This document shows, piece by piece, positions 33,342 through 41,785 of a stretch of 49,988 bases of DNA. The translations under genes were made by a program, and so were the position numbers. Under the pieces are notes generated by a model. That model saw only the letters and a list, made by a program, of their open reading frames with translations, was not told where the DNA came from and made no database searches. This DNA is from Bacteroidia bacterium (GTDB lineage Bacteria; Bacteroidota; Bacteroidia; B-17B0; Aurantibacillaceae), in contig JADLED010000330.1 in the NCBI GenBank assembly GCA_020846335.1, positions 1 through 49,988 on the forward strand. Reading direction: 5' to 3'. Position 1 is the first letter of the stretch, and every line of letters starts with the position of its first letter.

Positions 33342-33988
33342 TGAAATACTTTGAAAAAATATTTGAAAACAACAAAGAATGGGTAAGGCAAAAATTGTCG
33401 TTGACTCCCGACTACTTCGAAAAACTGGCTCAGGGCCAACATCCCGAATACCTTTATATTGGTTGCTCCGATAGTCGGGTAACTGCCGAAGACTTAATGG
33501 GTGTGCAACCCGGCGAAGTGTTTATTCACCGCAACATTGCCAACCTGGTGGTGAGCACCGACAACAACCTTAATGCCGTGGTGCAATACGCCGTTGAGCA
33601 TTTAAAAGTAAAACACATCATTGTGTGCGGACACTATGAGTGCGGAGGCATTAAAGCAGCCATGAATCCCAGCGACATGGGGCAATTAAACAGCTGGCTG
33701 CAAACCCTGCGCGATGTGTATCGCCTTCACCGCGAAGAGTTAGACGCGCTTACAGAAACCCAACAACGCTTTGACCGTCTGGTTGAATTGAATGTGCTCG
33801 AACAATGCCTAAACATTATTAAGATTGATCACGTTCAGCGTTCGTGGTACAAAACCCAATTCCCAACCATTAACGGCTGGGTGTTTGATGTAAGAACAGG
33901 CAAACTTGTTGATTTAGGCCTGGATATGGAAAAAGAATTTCAATCCATCAGAAGTATTTACGATTTAAAACCACTTGATAAAAAATAA
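33341..33988 (+). CDS. Beta-class carbonic anhydrase
   Basis: A 215-residue beta carbonic anhydrase, which interconverts CO2 and bicarbonate in the cytoplasm. The zinc ligands are all visible: Cys42 and the Asp44/Arg46 dyad (IGCSDSRV), His98 and Cys101 (VCGHYECGG). HRNIANLV is also present. Length and order match the family. It overlaps the bestrophin stop by one base and is followed by the osmC-like gene after 14 bases, so it is part of the operon. Confidence 0.95.
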   Translation: MKYFEKIFENNKEWVRQKLSLTPDYFEKLAQGQHPEYLYIGCSDSRVTAEDLMGVQPGEVFIHRNIANLVVSTDNNLNAVVQYAVEHLKVKHIIVCGHYECGGIKAAMNPSDMGQLNSWLQTLRDVYRLHREELDALTETQQRFDRLVELNVLEQCLNIIKIDHVQRSWYKTQFPTINGWVFDVRTGKLVDLGLDMEKEFQSIRSIYDLKPLDKK

Positions 33989-34002
33989 TAAACACAAAAC
34001 AC

Positions 34003-34413
34003 ATGAAAAGAAACGCAAGCGCCTTTTGGCAAGGAACAGGAAAAGAAGGTAATGGTCATTTAACCACCCAAAGTTCCGTATTAAACAAAACGCAATACTC
34101 CTTTAACACACGCTTTGCGGATGGCATTGGCACCAATCCCGAAGAACTAATTGCGGCAGCGCACGCCGGTTGTTTTACCATGAAGCTCAGCTTTGGAATT
34201 ACCGGCGCGGGTTTCACTCCCGGCGAACTGGAGACCAAGTGCGACATTACGCTCGACAATGGCGCCATTACCGAATCTCACTTAACATTGCGCGCTGTGG
34301 TTGCCGGAATAGATGCCACAAAATTTGCTGAACTGGTGGCCGATGCCGAAAAAAACTGCCCGGTGTCTAAATTATTAAACACTAAAATAACTGTTGAGTA
34401 CACACTTAATTAA
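34003..34413 (+). CDS. OsmC/Ohr-family peroxiredoxin-like protein
   Basis: A 136-residue OsmC-type protein. Its two active-site cysteines are Cys57 (AHAGCFTM) and Cys119 (EKNCPVSK), the pattern of OsmC peroxidases that reduce organic hydroperoxides. [15 protein letters not shown] is the usual block. It lies in the operon, and its stop TAA is directly followed by the ATG of the oxidoreductase gene. Confidence 0.92.
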   Translation: MKRNASAFWQGTGKEGNGHLTTQSSVLNKTQYSFNTRFADGIGTNPEELIAAAHAGCFTMKLSFGITGAGFTPGELETKCDITLDNGAITESHLTLRAVVAGIDATKFAELVADAEKNCPVSKLLNTKITVEYTLN

Positions 34414-35031
34414 ATGAAAATAGGAGTTATTGGTACCGGCAATGTGGGTGGCGCCCTGGCTTTGAAATGGGCCAAAACCGGTCATGCCGTAATGCTTGGT
34501 GTGCGCGATGTTACCAGCTTTAAAGGAAAAGAATTACTGTCGCAAGAAGGCATTATTGCTCATAGCATTGCCGAAGCCGTTAAAGCCGCCGAAGTTATTT
34601 TAATGGCTACCCCCGCCACTGTTGCCGTTGAAGTGGCACTGTCGCTTGGTGATACAAGCGGTAAAGTAATTATTGATGCCGCAAACATTGTGATGGGCAG
34701 AGGGCCAAAGGGATTTACAAATGTGTCGGAAGCCATACTCGCAAATACTGCTACACGCGATGTGGTGAAATGCTTTAATACCACGGGTTTTAACAACATG
34801 CAAAATCCGGTTTACAATGCCACGGCTCTCGATTTATTTGTTGCCGGCGATTCGGAAAGGGGAAAGCAGATGGCACAGCAATTGGCTTTAGACGCGGGCT
34901 TTGCCGAATGCTATGACATTGGCGGCAACGACAAATTTGAACTGATGGAAAAATTCGCGTTCTTCTGGATTAATCTGGCCATGTTTAAAGGGCAAGGAAG
35001 GGAAATCGGTTTTAAATTATTAAAGCGTTGA
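34414..35031 (+). CDS. NAD(P)-binding oxidoreductase of the F420-dependent NADP reductase type
   Basis: A 205-residue Rossmann-fold protein. The N-terminus KIGVIGTGNVGGALALKWAK is the dinucleotide-binding GxGxxG. Further typical blocks are VMLGVRD, VILMATPATV, VIIDAAN, KCFNTTGFNNM and FVAGDSERGKQMAQQLA. This is the COG2085 type; an F420 role is doubtful because F420 is not known in Bacteroidota, so NAD(P)H is the likely cofactor and the substrate is unknown. It is the last gene of the operon, directly after the osmC-like gene, and converges on the TPR-PP2C gene seven bases away. Confidence 0.85.
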   Translation: MKIGVIGTGNVGGALALKWAKTGHAVMLGVRDVTSFKGKELLSQEGIIAHSIAEAVKAAEVILMATPATVAVEVALSLGDTSGKVIIDAANIVMGRGPKGFTNVSEAILANTATRDVVKCFNTTGFNNMQNPVYNATALDLFVAGDSERGKQMAQQLALDAGFAECYDIGGNDKFELMEKFAFFWINLAMFKGQGREIGFKLLKR

Positions 35032-35038
35032 AAAACTA

Positions 35039-37102
35039 TCAGAATTTAATTCCTACTACACAAATGTCATCCACCTGTTCCAGTTTGCCTTTCCAGTTTT
35101 CAAAGGCAGTAAGCAAATTTTCTTTTTGTTCTAAAATGGGGTTATTACTATTTGAAAGAATAAGATTATCCAGTTGCTTATACATGAATTTTTTTCCTTT
35201 GAGGCCTCCAAACTGGTCAGCAAAGCCATCTGTGTAAAGGTAAATGGCATCGCCGGGAATTGCTTCAAATGAAAAAGTATTAAAAGGGTTTAGGTTTTCG
35301 CCCAAACCAACCGGCATTTTATCTTTGTGTAAAGGCACAAAAGCATTATTTCTGATAAGTAGCGGTACGTTATTTGCTGCAGCATACTCCACCAATGCAC
35401 TTTTTTTATCCAGGGGCATCTTTAATAACAGGGCATCCATACCGTCGCGCCCGCCATCCATGCTTTCAATAATCCGGTTTCTCACGTAATTAAGAATATC
35501 GCCAGGCAAAACAATTTGTTTTTCGTTAATGGCCTCATTTAAAAAGTTGATGTTTAATAAACTCATAAAGGCACCGGGGACTCCATGGCCGGTGCAATCG
35601 CAAACAGACAGGTAGAAAAAGTTATTTTTAATAGTTGCCCAATAAAAATCGCCACTCACAATGTCTTTTGGTTTAAAGAGAACAAAATGTGCTGACAAAT
35701 TATTTACAAGCAAATCGTCGTGTGCCAATAGTGCATATTGAATGCGTTTGGCATAATTAATAGAAGCCACCATTTCATTCTTTTGCTCCTCAATTATTTT
35801 TTTCTGCCTCCGGTTTTCTTTAAGTTTTTTGGATATTGTATAAGCAAAGCCGGAAATCAGGCCAAGAAAAACAACGATAACCACAATGATGATGTTTTTT
35901 CTTCGGGTGGCTTCTTTAACCCGCGCCTGCTCAATTTCCTGTTCCTTTTGCAGCAGTAATTTTTCTTTTTCGTGTTCGTATGTTAAACCCGTTGCGGTCA
36001 ACTTCCTAATATTTTCAGCATTAAATAAACTGTCTTTAAGCTTAATTGATTCTTTGAGATAAAAAACAGCCTTACCCGGATCTCCATTCTTTTCATAGGC
36101 AGCACTCAGCTTACCACACAAGGTACTCAACACTTCCGTGGCATCAATTTCGCGCGAAACGGAATAGGCCTCTTCCAATAAACCAAGTGCTTTTTTGTTT
36201 TCATTTTTATCAAGGTGGATGCTTCCTAAAATTTCGAGGCAAAGCACAACACCCTTGCCATTTTTGTTTTTGCGCGACAAATCAAGCGAACGCTGATATA
36301 AAATCTTTGATTCCTCAATTTTATTTGCTTTATAATAAAGGTTGCCCAAATTATAGCACGCAATTGCTATCGACTCTTCCTCTTTTATTAATTCGCTGAT
36401 TTTTAATGATTCGGTAAAACATTTTTTTGCCTCTTCGCTGCGATTTTTGGATTGATGAAAAACACCAATAGCAATGAGAGAAGAGGCAATGCCTGAGCTA
36501 TCACTTATACTTCTTCTAATGAATAAAGCACGATTGTGATACTTTATGGCGTTTATCGTGTCAGTGGCATCGTAATACAACTGCCCAATGTTATGGTATC
36601 CGTTTGCAATTTCAACCGAATCGAACATTTGCTCTTTTATTTTTAAAGCTAAAAAATAATTATCGAGTGCTTTTGGAATATTTCCCTGCTCTTTATAGGC
36701 AATTCCAAGGTTGTTCAACATGCCGGCCTCTCTTCCCAAATCCTTAATTTCACGGAAATAATTTTTTGCTTCCTTAAAAAAATAAATAGCCGAATCAGGG
36801 TAACCCATGTAACTTTTTGTCTGACCCAAATAATTTGAGCTGGCTGCCATGCCATATTTAAAATTTTGCTTTTTGGAAATAAAAAAACTATACCTCGCAA
36901 AGTACAAGGCCGAATCTGACAAACCCCTGTGGATATAATAACTGGCCAGTCGGTATCCTGTTTTTGCACGGTTAGTATCAACTCGCTCTGTTACAAAAGC
37001 TTTACGCAAACTGTCCACTTTTATATTCTGCGAAAAGGCAAACGAAGCTATAAGCAGTGAACCAAAAAGTAGTATGTATTTGTAAAGACGCATTTTAAAC
37101 AT
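35039..37102 (-). CDS. TPR / membrane helix / SpoIIE-type phosphatase sensor
   Basis: A 687-residue protein (starts at 37102, or at 37093 for the ATG three codons on). A signal peptide ends ASFAFSQ. The next about 350 residues are tetratricopeptide repeats, for example NLGIAYKEQGNIPKALDNYF, then NIGQLYYDATDTINAIKYHN and NLGNLYYKANKIEESKILYQ. A membrane helix (about 403-423) and a short coiled coil precede a SpoIIE-type phosphatase with SGDFYW (483-488), DCTGHGVPGA and VDDICVV. The TPR part would be periplasmic, the phosphatase cytoplasmic. The domain is close to that of the tandem-YfiR protein (KRIQYALL, FADQFGG). It is probably an input-controlled Ser/Thr phosphatase. The gene follows the gcvP terminator. 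Confidence 0.9.
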   Translation of the reverse strand: MFKMRLYKYILLFGSLLIASFAFSQNIKVDSLRKAFVTERVDTNRAKTGYRLASYYIHRGLSDSALYFARYSFFISKKQNFKYGMAASSNYLGQTKSYMGYPDSAIYFFKEAKNYFREIKDLGREAGMLNNLGIAYKEQGNIPKALDNYFLALKIKEQMFDSVEIANGYHNIGQLYYDATDTINAIKYHNRALFIRRSISDSSGIASSLIAIGVFHQSKNRSEEAKKCFTESLKISELIKEEESIAIACYNLGNLYYKANKIEESKILYQRSLDLSRKNKNGKGVVLCLEILGSIHLDKNENKKALGLLEEAYSVSREIDATEVLSTLCGKLSAAYEKNGDPGKAVFYLKESIKLKDSLFNAENIRKLTATGLTYEHEKEKLLLQKEQEIEQARVKEATRRKNIIIVVIVVFLGLISGFAYTISKKLKENRRQKKIIEEQKNEMVASINYAKRIQYALLAHDDLLVNNLSAHFVLFKPKDIVSGDFYWATIKNNFFYLSVCDCTGHGVPGAFMSLLNINFLNEAINEKQIVLPGDILNYVRNRIIESMDGGRDGMDALLLKMPLDKKSALVEYAAANNVPLLIRNNAFVPLHKDKMPVGLGENLNPFNTFSFEAIPGDAIYLYTDGFADQFGGLKGKKFMYKQLDNLILSNSNNPILEQKENLLTAFENWKGKLEQVDDICVVGIKF

Positions 37103-37120
37103 TCAAACAAAAGGGCAAAA

Positions 37121-37152
37121 AAAAATCCCTGTTAAAGTTAACAAGGATTTTT
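37121..37152 (-). terminator. Terminator after gcvP
   Basis: AAAAATCC (37121-37128) pairs with GGATTTTT (37145-37152), with an inner GTTAA/TTAAC pair and a small internal mismatch. T-runs follow on the minus strand. It lies 16 bases after the gcvP stop and before the TPR-PP2C gene. Confidence 0.7.
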
Positions 37153-37168
37153 CGAAAATTAGTTAGAA

Positions 37169-40042
37169 TTATACCACTTGTGGTTCATCCATATAAGCTT
37201 CAATCGGAGCGCAAGAACAAACCAGATTTCTATCGCCATACGCATTGTCAACTCGGCCAACACTTGGCCAGAATTTGTTTTCACGTACCCAAACTAAAGG
37301 ATAGGCTGCTTTTTCGCGTGAATAAGGTTTATCCCAGGTATCGCTCACCACTAACTTACAGGTGTGTGGTGCGTTTTTAATTACATTATTAGCCTTGTCG
37401 AATTTGCCGTCTTCAATCTCCTGAACTTCGTTACGAATGGCAATCATGGCCTGACAGAAACGGTCCAACTCTGCTTTTGATTCAGATTCGGTTGGTTCCA
37501 CCATTAAAGTATTTACAACCGGAAATGCTACAGTAGGTGCATGGAAACCATAATCCATTAAGCGCTTGGCCATATCGGCCACCTCAACACCACTGGCCAT
37601 TTTAAAGCCACTGCAATCTAAAATCATTTCGTGAGCACAACGTCCGTTTTTGCCAGTGTATAAAATTTTATAGTGGCCACTAAGTGATTCCTTAATGTAA
37701 TTGGCATTTAATATTGCCATTTCGGTTGCTTGTTTTAAGCCATCGCCACCCAACATTTTAATGTAGCCGTAAGAAATCAAAAGAATTAAGGCGCTGCCAT
37801 AAGGCGCTGCAGATACGGCGTGAATGCCTTTGTCGCCACTGGTATTTACAATTGTGTGTGATGGTAAAAACGGCACTAATTTTTCAACCACGCCGATTGG
37901 TCCCATGCCGGGGCCGCCACCTCCGTGAGGAATGGCAAATGTTTTGTGTAGATTCAAGTGACAAACGTCTGCACCAATATTGCCCGGTGATGTTAATCCT
38001 ACCTGAGCGTTCATGTTGGCACCATCCATATATACCAATCCACCGTTATCGTGAATGAGTTGTGTAATTTCCATAATGGATTCTTCGTACACACCGTGTG
38101 TGGAAGGATAAGTAACCATTAAGCAGGAAAGGTTGTCTTTATGCAATTCAGCTTTGGCTCTTAAATCGGCCAAATCAATATTGCCTTTATCGTCGCATTT
38201 GGTCACCACAATGTTCATACCAGCCATAGCAGCGCTGGCAGGATTGGTGCCATGAGCCGAAGATGGTATTAAAGCCACGTTGCGGTTAGCATTACCATTG
38301 GCAATGTGATAAGCACGAATTACCATTAATCCGGCATACTCGCCCTGCGCACCAGAATTTGGCTGAAAACTCATGCGTGCAAATCCGGTAATTTCAGAAA
38401 GATCTTTATTTAATTGTTCAATTAATTCAGCATAACCTTGAGCCTGATCTACCGGTGCAAAAGGATGAATGCTGGCAAACTCCGGCCAGGTTAAAGGCAA
38501 TAACTCCGAAGCGGCATTTAATTTCATGGTGCAAGAGCCTAAAGAAATCATGGAGTGAACCAATGATAAATCTTTATTCTCTAAACGCTTGATGTAACGC
38601 ATCATTTCGCTTTCGCTGTGATAGCTGTTAAATACAGGGTGAGTAAGGTAGGCTGATTTTCTTTCGGCAAAAGTACCTTTAAACAGATTTTGTGGATCGC
38701 AACCACTGTCTTTGTAGGTTTTACCGGCAGCTTCGGCAAACACCGAAAGTAAATCAGTCAGATCGTGTTCTTCAACAGTTTGGTCCAAAGAAATTCCAAC
38801 GTGTTTTTCATCAAAGTAACGCAGGTTTATTTCTTTTGCTTCGGCAAGAGCTTTAATTTTTTTAGAATCGGCCGCAACCACAATTGTATCAAAATACAAT
38901 TTGGTGTTTACCGTATATCCCAATTTTTTTAATTCAGTAGCAGTGTAAACGGTGGCACTGTGTACACTTTCGGCAATTGCTTTAATGCCATCTTTGCCAT
39001 GATACACGGCATACATACTTGCCATAATAGCCAATAAAGCCTGTGCCGTACAAATGTTTGAAGTGGCTTTGTCGCGTTTGATGTGTTGTTCGCGGGTTTG
39101 CAGGGCCATACGCAAAGCCTGATTGCCCTGGCTATCCACCGACACACCAATAATACGTCCCGGAATTAAGCGTTTGTAATCTTCGCGGCAGGTAAAAAAC
39201 GCAGCGTGAGGACCACCATAACCCAGTGGCACACCAAAACGTTGTGAATTACCTAACACACAATCAACACCCCATTCGCCCGGAGGTGTAATGAGAGCAA
39301 GCGCTAAAAGATCGGAAGCAACAGCCACCTGAATTTCTTTGGCTTTTAAATCTGACACAAATTTTTTGTAGTCGTTTACTTCGCCATTAATATCCGGATA
39401 CTGAATCAAAGCACCGAAATAAGAATCGTCAAATGCATGCGTGTTGGCATCACCTACTACCACTTCAATTCCGATAGGAGCCGAACGTGTGATGATAACG
39501 TCTAAGGTTTGCGGGAATACCGTGTTGCTTACAAAAAACTTTTCTGCGTTATTTTTTACTTTATCCTTGCTGCGGTTGTTGTGAAACATAAAAACTGCTT
39601 CGGCAGCTGCAGTGGCTTCGTCCAACAAAGAAGCATTGGCAATTGGCATGGCGGTTAAATCCATTACCATGGTTTGGAAATTTAAAATGGCTTCCAAACG
39701 GCCCTGTGCAATTTCTGCCTGATAAGGTGTATAAGCCGTGTACCAACCCGGATTTTCGAGCACATTGCGCTGAATGACTGCTGGTAAAATATTGTTGTAA
39801 TAGCCTAAGCCAATGTAAGAACGAAACACTTTGTTTTTTTTGCCCAAAGCTTTTAAATGCTTGCTGTACTGATATTCTGTCATTGCCGGAGCCACACGCA
39901 GGGGCTGCTTTAAACGAATTTGAGCCGGCACTGTTTGACTGATTAACTCATCAATACTCGAAACACCAATTTTTTTGAGCATGGCATTTACCTCTTGCTC
40001 ACGTGGGCCGTTGTGACGGCTAACAAATTTGTCGGTTGTCAT
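37169..40042 (-). CDS. gcvP: Glycine dehydrogenase (decarboxylating), P-protein of the glycine cleavage system
   Basis: A 957-residue fused P-protein, which decarboxylates glycine and transfers the aminomethyl group to the lipoyl H-protein. The N-terminal half begins FVSRHNGPREQEVNAMLKKI; the PLP-lysine region in the second half is NLHKTFAIPHGGGGPGMGPI. Other family blocks are SLGSCTMKLNAASELLP, QPNSGAQGEYAGL and SSAHGTNPASA. The length is normal for the fused form. GcvT and GcvH are not in the window. A TAAATTTG box lies 27 bases upstream of the ATG, and the gene ends in a terminator. It is functionally linked to kbl, which also produces glycine. Confidence 0.97.
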   Translation of the reverse strand: MTTDKFVSRHNGPREQEVNAMLKKIGVSSIDELISQTVPAQIRLKQPLRVAPAMTEYQYSKHLKALGKKNKVFRSYIGLGYYNNILPAVIQRNVLENPGWYTAYTPYQAEIAQGRLEAILNFQTMVMDLTAMPIANASLLDEATAAAEAVFMFHNNRSKDKVKNNAEKFFVSNTVFPQTLDVIITRSAPIGIEVVVGDANTHAFDDSYFGALIQYPDINGEVNDYKKFVSDLKAKEIQVAVASDLLALALITPPGEWGVDCVLGNSQRFGVPLGYGGPHAAFFTCREDYKRLIPGRIIGVSVDSQGNQALRMALQTREQHIKRDKATSNICTAQALLAIMASMYAVYHGKDGIKAIAESVHSATVYTATELKKLGYTVNTKLYFDTIVVAADSKKIKALAEAKEINLRYFDEKHVGISLDQTVEEHDLTDLLSVFAEAAGKTYKDSGCDPQNLFKGTFAERKSAYLTHPVFNSYHSESEMMRYIKRLENKDLSLVHSMISLGSCTMKLNAASELLPLTWPEFASIHPFAPVDQAQGYAELIEQLNKDLSEITGFARMSFQPNSGAQGEYAGLMVIRAYHIANGNANRNVALIPSSAHGTNPASAAMAGMNIVVTKCDDKGNIDLADLRAKAELHKDNLSCLMVTYPSTHGVYEESIMEITQLIHDNGGLVYMDGANMNAQVGLTSPGNIGADVCHLNLHKTFAIPHGGGGPGMGPIGVVEKLVPFLPSHTIVNTSGDKGIHAVSAAPYGSALILLISYGYIKMLGGDGLKQATEMAILNANYIKESLSGHYKILYTGKNGRCAHEMILDCSGFKMASGVEVADMAKRLMDYGFHAPTVAFPVVNTLMVEPTESESKAELDRFCQAMIAIRNEVQEIEDGKFDKANNVIKNAPHTCKLVVSDTWDKPYSREKAAYPLVWVRENKFWPSVGRVDNAYGDRNLVCSCAPIEAYMDEPQVV

Positions 40043-40069
40043 AATAAAATCTTCAAAAATTTAAGAAGC

Positions 40070-40077
40070 CAAATTTA
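40070..40077 (-). promoter_or_regulatory. -7 box of gcvP
   Basis: TAAATTTG on the minus strand matches TAnnTTTG, 27 bases before the gcvP ATG. No glycine-riboswitch structure was seen in the short leader. Confidence 0.45.
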
Positions 40078-40195
40078 AGCATTTTTGGGGGCATTTAACA
40101 GGCGCCAAACCAAAGAATTGCACTTTGGCTGGGAGTTTTGAACAGGTGCTTTATAAGCCGACGATGTTGTGCTCATGGTTGGAAACAATAAAATA

Positions 40196-40223
40196 AACCG
40201 GTTGCACTAGTTTACAACCGGTT
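40196..40223 (-). terminator. Terminator after the cysteine-rich lipoprotein gene
   Basis: AACCGGTTG (40196-40204) pairs perfectly with CAACCGGTT (40215-40223), ten-base loop, then a T-rich tract on the minus strand, 32 bases after the stop codon of the lipoprotein gene. Confidence 0.75.
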
Positions 40224-40255
40224 CATTTTAATACTCTAATTAATCCTATCACTTC

Positions 40256-40981
40256 TTACGGCGTAGAAGATTTTCCCTTCCCTCCGCCAATCAAGGTGCG
40301 GTCAGTTATCATCTGCGCTATCTCAGTCTGGTAACAACGGTGCGGCCTTAAAGGCCTGAATAACATCATTACATAAGCTGTGGTGCCATCGCTGCAACGG
40401 CAGGCAAAACAACGGCTCACATTCTGACAGTTAACATTGGCCATGTTTTGAAAATAGGCAAACGCAGGCCTTAAACGCTCCATGCAGGCCGGAATGCAAT
40501 TGTAATCGGGTGTAAAAGTTTGCGTTACGGGTGTCGGAATTTTTGAAAATTCAGGTTCAAAAGAAATTTGATTTAAAATCGATAGCACTTTGTTTGACTT
40601 GTCCACTACCTGCAATTCAATCAGGGTATCCGACAACAAAGCATAGCGTACTTGAAATGTTCCGTTCGGAAGAAGCCCTGACTCTTTGTAGTTTTTTGCA
40701 TACAAAGTAGCGCAGGTTAATTCCTTCTTCTCACAAATTGTTTTAATATCCACCGGAGCGGCGCAATTAGCAGTCAGCAATAAAATATCATCGCGAATGG
40801 TGAGCGTTTTTTTCTGTAAGCCGAAATCAATTTTCATTTCTTCTTCGGCTTTTTTAAGTTCTGCTTCTGCGGTTTGCTCGTCGCTTTGCGGGCAGTTGTT
40901 AGTGGTTGGTTGTTGATTGTTACAGGCAAGCAGGCTCAATCCCAGTGCCACTGCCATTACTAATTTTGTTGTTGTTTTCAT
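40256..40981 (-). CDS. Cysteine-rich lipoprotein, function unknown
   Basis: A 241-residue protein with a lipobox (LSLLAC, Cys20). The mature part has a charged helix (AELKKAEEEMKIDFG) and 11 or more Cys, including NCAAP, CEKKELTCATLY, DYNCIPACMERLRPAF, and a cluster CQNVSRCFACRCSDG, then HRCYQTEI. The Cys spacing suggests disulfides or a metal site; I do not recognise the family. It is a periplasmic or outer-membrane lipoprotein; Asn and Gln after the Cys do not resemble the acidic surface-export motif. A TAGTTTTG box lies 14 bases before the ATG. The gene ends in a terminator and is likely monocistronic. Confidence 0.7.
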   Translation of the reverse strand: MKTTTKLVMAVALGLSLLACNNQQPTTNNCPQSDEQTAEAELKKAEEEMKIDFGLQKKTLTIRDDILLLTANCAAPVDIKTICEKKELTCATLYAKNYKESGLLPNGTFQVRYALLSDTLIELQVVDKSNKVLSILNQISFEPEFSKIPTPVTQTFTPDYNCIPACMERLRPAFAYFQNMANVNCQNVSRCFACRCSDGTTAYVMMLFRPLRPHRCYQTEIAQMITDRTLIGGGKGKSSTP

Positions 40982-40995
40982 GAGTTAATTTTTTT

Positions 40996-41003
40996 CAAAA
41001 CTA
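40996..41003 (-). promoter_or_regulatory. -7 box of the cysteine-rich lipoprotein gene
   Basis: TAGTTTTG on the minus strand matches TAnnTTTG, 14 bases before the ATG at 40981. No -33 match seen. Confidence 0.4.
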
Positions 41004-41142
41004 CATGAAAGCCGTTTTAAGTAAGTTCCTAAAACTGTATAAAGTCCTTTTAGGTTAGCATAACTACCCTATGCGTTAGTGATGCCATTTTCTAAATCGA
41101 TTTAGGTAATCACATAAGTACGATAAAATCCCAAAAAACGTT

Positions 41143-41496
41143 TTAAGCGTTGTATCGTGAAATGACCGAATACAATTGCGCAAAATTATTGTTCCGCGGC
41201 ACAAGCTCGTCGGCACCAATCAGCATGGCCGTATTAAAATTAATGTCCGAATTTTTTTCTGACAATAATATCAATGGTGTGTCGGGATACCTGCCTTTAA
41301 TGCTAAGTACCAGGTAAAGCGCCTGAGAGGCTTTGCTTTCGGTGGCTGAAATAATCAGGTCGATGTGGGTTTCCTTCAGGATTTTTAGCGCAGTGCCCGA
41401 GCCGTTGGCAGTAAGCACATACAAATTATTTTTTTTCAATTCGGTGCTGAGTTGTTTCAAATACAGCTCATCACGGTCAATCAACAAAAGATTCAT
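41143..41496 (-). CDS. Stand-alone receiver domain lacking the phosphoacceptor
   Basis: A 117-residue single-domain protein with the receiver fold: LLLIDRDELYLKQLSTELKK, then DLIISATESK, PLILLSEKNS and IGADELVPRNNN. Asp7 is present, but the strand-3 end carries Ala51 (IISAT) where Asp should be, and the conserved Lys is Arg101. It therefore cannot be phosphorylated in the usual way and probably acts as a binding module. No output domain is attached. A strong Shine-Dalgarno, AAGGAGGAG, lies two bases before the ATG (41499-41507), which is unusual in this window. It has no obvious partner; the nearest genes are a lipoprotein and a T9SS protein. Confidence 0.8.
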   Translation of the reverse strand: MNLLLIDRDELYLKQLSTELKKNNLYVLTANGSGTALKILKETHIDLIISATESKASQALYLVLSIKGRYPDTPLILLSEKNSDINFNTAMLIGADELVPRNNNFAQLYSVISRYNA

Positions 41497-41498
41497 AA

Positions 41499-41507
41499 CT
41501 CCTCCTT
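41499..41507 (-). promoter_or_regulatory. Strong Shine-Dalgarno of the stand-alone receiver gene
   Basis: On the minus strand, AAGGAGGAG lies two bases upstream of the ATG at 41496. Most genes in this window lack any such motif, so it suggests efficient, conventional initiation for this one. Confidence 0.65.
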
Positions 41508-41785
41508 CTTCTTTATTTTAGTTGTCTGGTAATTATCTCTTCAAATTTCTTTTGTTTAGGTATTTAATAGTTAAACGTATAAAAGCAGAAAAAGGATTGG
41601 TTTTTTAATAATTTATTTATTATTTAACATTTTAAGCAGTTGGCCTTAAAACACTGTCTTTAGTACTAATCCCGTGTTAAAACCCATGCAGGTAAATGAC
41701 GTGTCGATTAATGCCATTTTTTAAACGACAAGATTTTAACATCACACGCCAAGAAATTAATCGGGAAAATAAAAATACCGGGAGT

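Noticed and set aside
37169..40042. Possible glycine riboswitch in front of gcvP
   Set aside because: The leader from the likely promoter to the ATG is under 30 bases, too short, and no paired-aptamer pattern was seen.
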